From contig CAWDMC010000022.1 in assembly GCA_963803295.1 (NCBI GenBank), forward strand, positions 372,001 through 436,000: a stretch of DNA of 64,000 nucleotides. The letters run 5' to 3'. Source of the DNA: CAWDMC01 sp963803295. Its GTDB lineage: Bacteria > Acidobacteriota > Terriglobia > UBA7540. This document shows, in pieces, positions 25,997-33,019 of the stretch. The translations under genes were made by a program, and so were the position numbers. Within the stretch, counting starts at the first letter, position 1, and every line of letters starts with the position of its first letter. The notes under the pieces are model-generated. The model made no database searches. It saw nothing but the letters and a program-made list of their open reading frames with translations, and was not told the origin of the DNA.

Positions 25997-27331
25997 ATGG
26001 ACTCGTTGCTGGAGAAGATATATAGCCTGAGCAAAGCGGAGCAGGAGGATTGCGCGAAGCATGTCATGCTGGGGGGCGGCACTCGTGGGGGACCGGTTCT
26101 GGTGCGCGGTAAAGGGGTCCGGGTCTACGATCCCGACGGCAAGGAATACATCGACTGCACGTCTCAAAGCTGGGCGATGTATCTGGGCTTTGCCCACGAG
26201 GACATCAACCGGGTTGTAGCCGAGCACATGCAGAGTCTCTCGCACGTGCATCAGGGATTCGACACCTTGCCACGCTTCTACCTGTCGAGAAAACTGGCAC
26301 AGCTCGCGCCGGGCGACCTGAAACGGGTCTCTTTCACGGTCGGTGGCGGCCCCGGCATTGAAGCGGCGATGAAGATCGCCTACAAGAACACGCAGCCCTC
26401 CCGGGAGTTCTTATGCCTTTATGACAGTTATCACGGGACCACCCTGGGGACGATGGGGGCCTCGTGGGTTTCGACTCGATCCGCGGGAAAGCTGGTGGGA
26501 GGGAGCCGCTTTCTGGGATTGACCCGGCCCTTTATCCGAGTGCCCAATCCTTATTGTTATCGTTGCCCTTTGGGCCTGAAACGCGATAGCTGTTCCGTGG
26601 CCTGTGTGCAGATGCTTCGGCTCACTCTGGAGCGAGGGGTCGCTGGAAACGCCGCTGGCATTATCATAGAACCGATTCAAGCCAGCGGCGGACAGATCAT
26701 CCTTCCTCGTGAGTATCTGGAGGCGGTAAGAAAAATCTGCGATGAGTTCAAAGTGCCGCTCATTTTCGACGAGATACAAACCTATGCCCGGACGGGACGC
26801 TTTTTCGCGGCGGAGTACTTCGGGGTGACGCCGGATATCATCGTGTTGGGGAAAGGGTTTGGGGCCGGGTTGCCGATCGCCGCGGTTATAGTGTCGACTA
26901 AGCTGCAGGGGTTCGAACCGGACGCCGAGGAATTACACACCTTTGCCAACAGCTCCGTGGGTCAAGTGGCAGCCGCGAAACAGATCGAACTGCTCGAAAA
27001 CGGAATCCTCGAGAATGCCAGCCGCATGGGGGAATACCTGGGCAGCCGTCTCATCGAGATGCAGCGGGAATTTCCGGAGATGGGCGACGTCCGCGTTGCC
27101 GGCCTGCACATTGGCATCGAGTTCGTACGGGATCCTGAATCCAAAGAGCCTCTTCAGAAGGAGACAAAAGCCATTCGCGAGGAAGGAATGAAAGTGGGGG
27201 TCATCTTTGGGCTAGGAGGCGCGCGGCCCAACGTTCTGAAGATCAAACCGCCGTTGATCATTACCAAAGAAGAGTGCGATGCGGTGCTGGAGAAGCTGCG
27301 CGTCGCAATGACGCGCGTACTGCGCCAATAA
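25997..27331 (+). CDS. Class III pyridoxal-phosphate aminotransferase
   Basis: The 444-residue protein has the class III layout: substrate-strand region GKEYIDCTSQSWAMYLGFAH, cofactor-binding Asp258 (IFDEIQT) and Schiff-base Lys286 (VLGKGFGAGLP). It also carries a small cysteine cluster (Cys187, 190, 199, 203 in YCYRCPLGLKRDSCSVAC), known from some class III enzymes but not generally conserved. These enzymes move amino groups between an amine or omega-amino acid and a keto acid or aldehyde. It heads the plus-strand operon with two amidohydrolase-like genes, an SDR and a TIM-barrel isomerase. Start ATG at 25997; the ribosome-binding site is weak. Confidence 0.9.
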   Translation: MDSLLEKIYSLSKAEQEDCAKHVMLGGGTRGGPVLVRGKGVRVYDPDGKEYIDCTSQSWAMYLGFAHEDINRVVAEHMQSLSHVHQGFDTLPRFYLSRKLAQLAPGDLKRVSFTVGGGPGIEAAMKIAYKNTQPSREFLCLYDSYHGTTLGTMGASWVSTRSAGKLVGGSRFLGLTRPFIRVPNPYCYRCPLGLKRDSCSVACVQMLRLTLERGVAGNAAGIIIEPIQASGGQIILPREYLEAVRKICDEFKVPLIFDEIQTYARTGRFFAAEYFGVTPDIIVLGKGFGAGLPIAAVIVSTKLQGFEPDAEELHTFANSSVGQVAAAKQIELLENGILENASRMGEYLGSRLIEMQREFPEMGDVRVAGLHIGIEFVRDPESKEPLQKETKAIREEGMKVGVIFGLGGARPNVLKIKPPLIITKEECDAVLEKLRVAMTRVLRQ

Positions 27332-27346
27332 GGATGGAATCAGCCC

Positions 27347-28132
27347 ATGACGGAAAATGACATCAAGCAGCTTGTGGTGGACACGAGGGCACGGGCCGAA
27401 GAGCTTCGCTTCTTCGACTCCAGTATCTGGCTCGGCTCTCCGGAAGCATTCCCGCTAGCCGAGGAACTTGACGCTGACTCTCTCAGCCAGGTTCTCGACG
27501 GGAGATTCATAACGGGAGGGCTGGTCTCACACTGGCGTGGAAAGCGCTGCGCTCAGGAAGGCAACGAGGCCCTGCGGGCCGTACGGGGACCAGAGCGCAA
27601 TCTGTACTCGATCTGGACGGGGTTGCCGCTATTTCCGAAAGAATCCGGTGAACTTCCCGGTTTTGCGGAATTACCGAGAGAGGTGCGCGCCGTCAGGGTT
27701 TTTCCCAAGACCCACGCCTTTCCGCTGGTGGATTGGTGCATTGGTTCACTTTGCCAGTGGCTCACCACCAGACGAATACCTCTATTCGTGTGGCATACGG
27801 AAATCGATTGGCAGTCCTTGTACACCATGGCGAAGGCGTTTCCCGACCTGCCCCTTGTGGTCGAAACGCAGGTTCAAAAAATCCTCTACCACACGCGGCC
27901 ACTTTTCGCTCTCATGCGTGACTGCCGGAATGTCTCGCTGGAGATCTCCAACTTTGCCGGACAGGGGTTTCTCGAATATGCCGCCAGGGAGTTCGGGGCG
28001 GAACGCCTGATCTTCGGCAGCTTTGTGCCGGTGAACGACCCGCTGGTTACGATAGGCATGGTCGTCGACGCCGCCATCTCGAGAAGAGAAAGTCCTCATC
28101 GCCGGAGACAACCTGCGGCGACTGATTGGTGA
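27347..28132 (+). CDS. Amidohydrolase-like TIM-barrel protein, C-terminus frameshifted
   Basis: The protein resembles amidohydrolase-2-type barrels in its second half (FAELPREVRAVRVFPKTHAF, PLFVWHTEIDWQSLYTMAKA, FGAERLIFGSFVPVNDPLVT). The usual N-terminal HxH metal pair is not evident; SSIWLG stands where DxHxHxG would be. The annotated frame ends in a basic tail (SRRESPHRRRQPAATDW). A one-base shift near 28080 instead gives EKVLIAGDNLRRLIGEV and a stop at 28137-28139, 3 nt before the next gene, which is the typical end of this family. So the tail is probably the result of an indel or a sequencing error. It lies 15 nt after the aminotransferase and is paired with a second amidohydrolase. Confidence 0.7.
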   Translation: MTENDIKQLVVDTRARAEELRFFDSSIWLGSPEAFPLAEELDADSLSQVLDGRFITGGLVSHWRGKRCAQEGNEALRAVRGPERNLYSIWTGLPLFPKESGELPGFAELPREVRAVRVFPKTHAFPLVDWCIGSLCQWLTTRRIPLFVWHTEIDWQSLYTMAKAFPDLPLVVETQVQKILYHTRPLFALMRDCRNVSLEISNFAGQGFLEYAAREFGAERLIFGSFVPVNDPLVTIGMVVDAAISRRESPHRRRQPAATDW

Positions 28133-28141
28133 GGTGTAATC

Positions 28142-28927
28142 ATGGCAGAAGGATTCATTGTCGACGCGCATCTTCACGTCGGACGGCCTGGGTTCTTTTT
28201 TGCTCCTGAAAGCGACCCGGACGACCTGCTAAAAATCATGGACAGCCTCGGCATCAGCCACGCCGTCTGCATGGACCACCTGTCCATTTTTGAAGGTTGT
28301 GGCTCGGGCCTCGAGGCTCACCGCGAGATGTTTGAGCGTTCCAAGGGACGGATCCACTATCTGGGAGTTTTTCATCCTGAGCGCGCATCGGCGTGCCTGG
28401 CCGCCCTGGACCGGGCAAGAGACTGGCCGGGCTTTGCAGGCATAAAGCTTCATCCTTCGATCCATCGGATCCCGGCGGACGATCCTTCCTACGAACCTAT
28501 CTGGGCGTTTGCTGACCAGTATGCTCTGCCCATGCTCACTCATAGCTGGAGCGTTTCGTCGTACAACCCGGTCCAGTATTTTTCCACGCCCGACCGGTTC
28601 GAGAACTATGCCAGGAGGTTCAGGCGGGCCCGCCTGGTGCTCGGTCATGCTGGAGGACGTGGCACTGGCAGACATAAGGCCATACTTATGGCCAACGAGC
28701 ATCCCAACGTCTACCTTGATTTTGCCGGCGATATTTTCTGCCACCGGCTGCTGGAACAGTTGGTGGCATCCGTTCCGGTGGAAAAGATCCTGTTCGGCTC
28801 AGACTTTCCCTGGCTCGATCCACGCGCGAACGTCTTACGGGTTCTTCTATCGGAAATCGAACCTTCGGCAAAGATCAAGATCCTTCGCGACAACGCGATT
28901 CGCGTTTACCAACTGAGAGTGCCCTGA
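28142..28927 (+). CDS. Amidohydrolase-2 family TIM-barrel metal hydrolase
   Basis: The 261-residue protein begins with the metal motif VDAHLHVGRPGF, continues FAGIKLHPSIHRIP, LPMLTHSWSVSS, LVLGHAGGRG and ends with KILFGSDFPWLDPRANVLRV and NAIRVYQL. This is the complete set of amidohydrolase-2 barrel ligands (two His, Lys/His, His, Asp). Members act as hydrolases or decarboxylases on ring or lactone substrates. The start ATG at 28142 lies 3 nt after the corrected end of the preceding gene, and its stop overlaps the next start (TGATG), so translation is coupled. A decayed paralogue of its C-terminus lies at 19595-19790. Confidence 0.88.
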   Translation: MAEGFIVDAHLHVGRPGFFFAPESDPDDLLKIMDSLGISHAVCMDHLSIFEGCGSGLEAHREMFERSKGRIHYLGVFHPERASACLAALDRARDWPGFAGIKLHPSIHRIPADDPSYEPIWAFADQYALPMLTHSWSVSSYNPVQYFSTPDRFENYARRFRRARLVLGHAGGRGTGRHKAILMANEHPNVYLDFAGDIFCHRLLEQLVASVPVEKILFGSDFPWLDPRANVLRVLLSEIEPSAKIKILRDNAIRVYQLRVP

Positions 28928-29700
28928 TGCTTACCATAGACCTGAGGGGAAGAATCGCACTTATCGTTGGTGGATCACGCGGCATCGGTGCCGCAGTTAC
29001 GGAAACTCTGGCAGAGGCAGGGGCATTCGTCACCTTCACGCATACGGGCAACCCGCGCGGACGCGACAAAATCGAGGCGCTGCTCACCCGAGTCCAGGAC
29101 AAGGGAGGAAAGGCGCTTGGAATCGCCCTGGATGCGTGCGACTTGGAAGGCACAGTCGCGCTTGCCGGCGACATCGTCGCGCGGCATGGCAAAATCGATA
29201 TCCTGGTTCCTAACGTGGGACAGAACAAGGCGCGCCCGATCGAGGACGTCAGCAAGGATGAATGGCAGCACCACCTTGACATCAATCTTACTTCCGCCTT
29301 CAATTGTGTGCGAGCGGCGGTGCCGCACATGGTGCGGGCCGAGTATGGGCGCATCATATTCATCGGATCGTCGGCCCTGTACTCGGGTGGCGGCGGTGCG
29401 ATTGATTATGCCGCGGGAAAGGCAGGCCTTACCGGCATGATGATGTACCTGGCCAAGGAATACACCCGGAAAGGAATCGTGACCAATATCGTTCATCCCT
29501 GCCTGATCGATACCGACCTGCTGCGCGAGCGATACTCCGACGATGCCGCCATTGCCAAGTTGGTTTCCCAGGTTCCGGTTGGCCGTCTGGGTACTCCCGA
29601 GGATGTAGCCGGGATTGTGGCATTCCTGGCGAGTCCCTTGGGCGACTACATTTGCGCCCAATCGATTCTGGCGGATGGTGGCCGGACATTCTTCAGGTAA
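28927..29700 (+). CDS. Short-chain dehydrogenase/reductase (SDR)
   Basis: The 257-residue enzyme shows the classical SDR set: nucleotide-binding GGSRGIGAAV, NVGQN in place of NNAG, Ser in FIGSSALYSGGGG, catalytic YAAGK and PVGRLGTPEDVAGIVAFLAS at the end. It should oxidise a hydroxyl or reduce a ketone with NAD(P). The motif GxxxGxG is GGSRGIG and the following strand ends THTG, where the NAD/NADP preference cannot be read safely. The start overlaps the stop of the amidohydrolase gene. It is followed, 23 nt later, by the TIM-barrel isomerase with a strong ribosome-binding site, all in one operon. Confidence 0.92.
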   Translation: MLTIDLRGRIALIVGGSRGIGAAVTETLAEAGAFVTFTHTGNPRGRDKIEALLTRVQDKGGKALGIALDACDLEGTVALAGDIVARHGKIDILVPNVGQNKARPIEDVSKDEWQHHLDINLTSAFNCVRAAVPHMVRAEYGRIIFIGSSALYSGGGGAIDYAAGKAGLTGMMMYLAKEYTRKGIVTNIVHPCLIDTDLLRERYSDDAAIAKLVSQVPVGRLGTPEDVAGIVAFLASPLGDYICAQSILADGGRTFFR

Positions 29701-29723
29701 GTCTTGACCAAAGGAGGCTGAGC

Positions 29724-30704
29724 ATGAGTGCGGAATTCAAGCTGGCGTCAAATCTGGTGCCGTTCTCGCAGGTTTCCGACCGTTTCGTTCCCTCCGGGTA
29801 CAAAGGGGAGTACGAGTTCAGAAAAAAGCTGGAAATGATCGCGGCCGTTGAAGGGATCGAAGGGGTCGCAGTCGGTTGGCCTTGGCCTAGCCAATGCCGG
29901 GATGGCGCTGGCTTAAAAGCCATGCTGGACGATGCCGGTCTGAAGCTGGCGATCACTGAACCGGACATCTACACGGAAGCTCGGTTTAAGAACGGTTCGT
30001 TCTCCAACCCTGATCCCAAGATCCGGCGTGCGGCCATCGACCGCGTCAAAGGGACGATTGACGCCGCCTCGGAGGTAGGTGCGCCCGACATGAATCTCTG
30101 GCTCGGCCATGACGGATTTGACTATTTTTTCCAGGGGCATTACGGGGACGCGTGGACTTGGATCGTCGAGGGCCTCCAGGAGGTCGCCGAACACAGCGAC
30201 AAAGTAACGATATGCCTGGAGTACAAGTGCCGGGAGCCGCGCGCCCACCAGTACGTGGCGAATGCGGGAACGGCGTTACTGCTGGTCAGCAAGGTCAACC
30301 GGCCTCACGTGGGAATCACTCTCGATGTGGGCCACAGCCTGTTTGGCCTGGAGAACCCGGCCAACTGCGCCACTCTGGCCCTTCGCGAGGGACGCCTTCG
30401 ACAGATCCATTTGAACGATAACTACCGCGACTGGGACCACGATCTGATCCCGGGTGCGGTCAACGTGTGGGATCATGTCGAATTCTTTTACTGGGTTCGC
30501 AAGCTCGGCTATCCGGGATGGTATAGCGTCGACGTCTTCCCTTACCGCGAAGATGGTACGGAGGCGCTGCGCCGGACCGTGCAGGTCTGCCGCAAATGCT
30601 GTCTCATGGCCGACCGGCTGTCGGACATGAATGTCGAGGAACTGCTAAAAGCGGGACGTCACCTGGAAGCAATGCGACTGCTGTGGGATATGGTAGGAAA
30701 CTGA
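29724..30704 (+). CDS. Sugar isomerase/epimerase-like TIM-barrel protein, copy 2
   Basis: This 326-residue protein is a close paralogue of the protein at 19976-20947, with matching metal ligands (LEYK, LDVGHS, HLNDNYRDWDHD) and near-identical N-terminal text (LASNLVPFSQVSDRF). It belongs to the xylose-isomerase-like barrel group. The ATG at 29724 follows AAAGGAGG. It ends the block aminotransferase, two amidohydrolase-like genes, SDR, isomerase, and is followed after 71 nt by the L-rhamnose mutarotase. Isomerisation of a 6-deoxy sugar or its acid is suggested by that neighbour, not proven. Confidence 0.82.
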   Translation: MSAEFKLASNLVPFSQVSDRFVPSGYKGEYEFRKKLEMIAAVEGIEGVAVGWPWPSQCRDGAGLKAMLDDAGLKLAITEPDIYTEARFKNGSFSNPDPKIRRAAIDRVKGTIDAASEVGAPDMNLWLGHDGFDYFFQGHYGDAWTWIVEGLQEVAEHSDKVTICLEYKCREPRAHQYVANAGTALLLVSKVNRPHVGITLDVGHSLFGLENPANCATLALREGRLRQIHLNDNYRDWDHDLIPGAVNVWDHVEFFYWVRKLGYPGWYSVDVFPYREDGTEALRRTVQVCRKCCLMADRLSDMNVEELLKAGRHLEAMRLLWDMVGN

Positions 30705-30775
30705 CAGACACGACACGGGACAGAGGTGCCTGATTTGTTCGGGAAGGTTATCCGAAGGCGGGAGGTTAACAAACG

Positions 30776-31072
30776 ATGCAACGTCGCGCCTGGCTTTTAC
30801 GTGTGAGGGAGGGAAAAGAGGAGGAGTACCGTCGCATTCACAGGGCGGTGTGGCCTGAACTCATTCAGGCCGCGAAAGCAGCGGGTCTCCGAAACCACTC
30901 CTCCTTTATCTGCGGGAGGAATGTTATCGCCTACGGAGAGGCGGAAGACCTCGATGCAACTTTTGCCAGGATTCTGGAAACTGACGTGAAGAAGCGCTGG
31001 GACCAGGCGATGTCGAGTATCCTCGAAGAGCCGGATTCCGAGTCCTTCGAGGAAGCGTTTCATTTTGACTGA
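30776..31072 (+). CDS. rhaM: L-rhamnose mutarotase family protein
   Basis: The 98 residues fit the RhaM family: LRVREGKEEEYRRIHRAVWP with catalytic His22, IAYGEAEDLDATFARI, and a helix VKKRWDQAMSSIL. RhaM interconverts alpha- and beta-anomers of L-rhamnose so that the isomerase receives its preferred form. Length is close to the usual 104. It lies 71 nt after the TIM-barrel isomerase on the same strand, which supports a rhamnose or 6-deoxyhexose role for that operon, and it borders the large hydrolase locus on the right. Start ATG at 30776 follows GGGAGG. Confidence 0.9.
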   Translation: MQRRAWLLRVREGKEEEYRRIHRAVWPELIQAAKAAGLRNHSSFICGRNVIAYGEAEDLDATFARILETDVKKRWDQAMSSILEEPDSESFEEAFHFD

Positions 31073-31154
31073 ACCGCGCCGGCCCTGACCCCATAGGCGC
31101 TAAGATAACCGTTAGTCGTACTCGAAAGCCCGCTTGACGGGCGTTATAGTTGAG

Positions 31155-31210
31155 CCCACGGCGGAAAGCCGTGGGGAAGACGGGGTTGGAAATAGATCTC
31201 AAGCCCCGTC
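31155..31210. terminator. Two tandem hairpins after rhaM
   Basis: A perfect 8-bp hairpin (CCCACGGC, loop GGAAA, GCCGTGGG; 31155-31175) is followed by a second with 7-bp stem GACGGGG/CCCCGTC (31179-31185, 31204-31210). They lie in the space between the converging rhaM and GH39-like genes. There is no T-tract, so termination would be structural or bidirectional. Confidence 0.45.
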
Positions 31211-31358
31211 AGCGGCTCCGCACTACTCCTTCCCACGGCTGGCGCCATGGGCCGCATGATTGCGCCACTGACGTGGGTCCGACCCTACCTGGAACCCTCA
31301 TCGCGCTTATGGGCCCTGACCCCGGTCGGTCGCACAAGCAGTACATCGAGCCTCCTAC

Positions 31359-32897
31359 CTATCGCGGGAGAGTCACGATACTCACCGCGAATCCCGGCAG
31401 GACGAAGCTGTCGCTTCCCAGGGTCTGCGAGACGGCCGGGTGAAAATTGGTCTCTTCGTCCACATGCTGTTCGGTGGAACCCTTGATGCCGTTGATTGTG
31501 ACTTCGGAGGGCAAGGCGCGTTTGTTGATCAGCAGAACCTTCCGCTTGCCTCCCGAATCGATGTAACCCTGAGCGTCGACAAACGGCGAATTCCCTACCG
31601 TTTCGACATGCTTGTCCCCCGGGCCGGAGTTCTCGATGAGGAGCTTGAGGGCCCAATAACGGGCGTTGGGTTGACCTGTGTTCCAGTCCATCATGGTTAC
31701 GCTGGGATAGTACATGTTGGGGTAGCCCAAACCGGAAGACATGCCGACCCCTTCAATCCCCAGGTGCGAAACCTGATTGTAGACGTAGGCGTACATGGCG
31801 GCCGACAGGTTCCAATAGGAGTCGGGAATAGGTTTCGAGATGTGGCCCGGCTGGTCCTGGATCGAATCATCGGCCGAGATGATTCCGATTTCGTTGAGAG
31901 TGGTTTGGGTTTGCGGTGAGAGACGCTGACGAATGAGGTCCACATACTTCACCAGGCTGATAAAGCGGTCTGCCTGATTGAACACCGTAAACTGCTGCAC
32001 ATAGGGGGGCTCGTCTTCGCCGGGTGTAGCATAAAAGTGGTAGGAGATCATGTCCATAGGGATGCCCGGTTTGTGGTTCTTGTGATCCAGGAAATATTCG
32101 AAGAACCTGGGCTGTTGTTTCTCGATCGGCACCATGGACGTACTGGCAATCGCCAGACCCACGAATTTCATATCGGGTTCCACCCTGTGGATGGCCTCGA
32201 CCACGGCGTCATAAAGGGCCGTGTAGGTCTCCGGGGTCATCTGGTGCTCGAAGTCCACCTCGTTGAGCACCTCCCAGTAGTCGACCTTGTAGTGATGCCC
32301 TGACGCGTGCCGTTGGCCGTATTCATCAGTGAAGCCGCCCATGGTGTACCAGCTCGCCAGGCGCGCAAAATAATCAGCTACTTCTTTCATGCTCGGGTCG
32401 CGCAGCTCGGTGCCTTGTTCGTAGTTGTAGTCCGCGCCGTCCGGGTCGGATGGATAGGGGACGGGTTTGGGTGTCTTGAACATCCACTGGGGAATGGTGG
32501 CAAGGTTGAGGATGATCTTGTGCCCTTTGGTGGCTTCCAGGAAATCCACAACGGTAGGGTCCATATCGGTAAAATCCCAAAAAGTCTTGCCATCGTGGGG
32601 CGGCTCAAGCTCAGCCACCGCCAGCTTGGGAAACGGAAACGAAGCCTGGAATTGGGGCAGCTCGGCTCCAAGATCGTGCAGATTACGATACACCTGGTCG
32701 TGGATCGGCGAGGTCGGACGCAGGCGGGCGCTCTCCACGATCTGGTAGGTAGGGGTTGTCCTGGAAACGCGCTCGACCTTGTCCCAATTAACGTTGACCT
32801 TCACCTGCCATTGCTGCGCACAGGCGGCAGTGGCCCAGAAGATCGCGAGAGCAAGAGAAATCGTCACGCTCACACAATTACCAGATCTGGTCTTCAT
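31359..32897 (-). CDS. Secreted GH39-like glycoside hydrolase
   Basis: The 512-residue protein has a signal peptide (VSVTISLALAIFWATAACA, cleavage near 27) and a clan GH-A type barrel. The acid/base pair is Asn212-Glu213 in YWEVLNEVDFE and a probable nucleophile is Glu336 in TTLNEIGII. A C-terminal beta-sandwich follows (KRKVLLINKRALPSEVTING). The N-terminal texture (PTSPIHDQVYRNLHDLGAEL) resembles GH39 and related families that include beta-xylosidases and iduronidases; the exact family is uncertain. It is the last gene of the minus-strand operon receptor, cupin, GH2, GH39-like, and should act outside the cytoplasm on a glycan side chain. Confidence 0.75.
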   Translation of the reverse strand: MKTRSGNCVSVTISLALAIFWATAACAQQWQVKVNVNWDKVERVSRTTPTYQIVESARLRPTSPIHDQVYRNLHDLGAELPQFQASFPFPKLAVAELEPPHDGKTFWDFTDMDPTVVDFLEATKGHKIILNLATIPQWMFKTPKPVPYPSDPDGADYNYEQGTELRDPSMKEVADYFARLASWYTMGGFTDEYGQRHASGHHYKVDYWEVLNEVDFEHQMTPETYTALYDAVVEAIHRVEPDMKFVGLAIASTSMVPIEKQQPRFFEYFLDHKNHKPGIPMDMISYHFYATPGEDEPPYVQQFTVFNQADRFISLVKYVDLIRQRLSPQTQTTLNEIGIISADDSIQDQPGHISKPIPDSYWNLSAAMYAYVYNQVSHLGIEGVGMSSGLGYPNMYYPSVTMMDWNTGQPNARYWALKLLIENSGPGDKHVETVGNSPFVDAQGYIDSGGKRKVLLINKRALPSEVTINGIKGSTEQHVDEETNFHPAVSQTLGSDSFVLPGFAVSIVTLPR

Positions 32898-33019
32898 TTC
32901 TACACCTCCAATCGTCCCGGTCTGCCGCGTCGCAAATCCAATGCGGTGTCCTGGAAGCCGCGATCACTTCGCCATTTTCACCAATACGATCGACGCGGCG
33001 CTGCGAGAAGGCATCCAGC

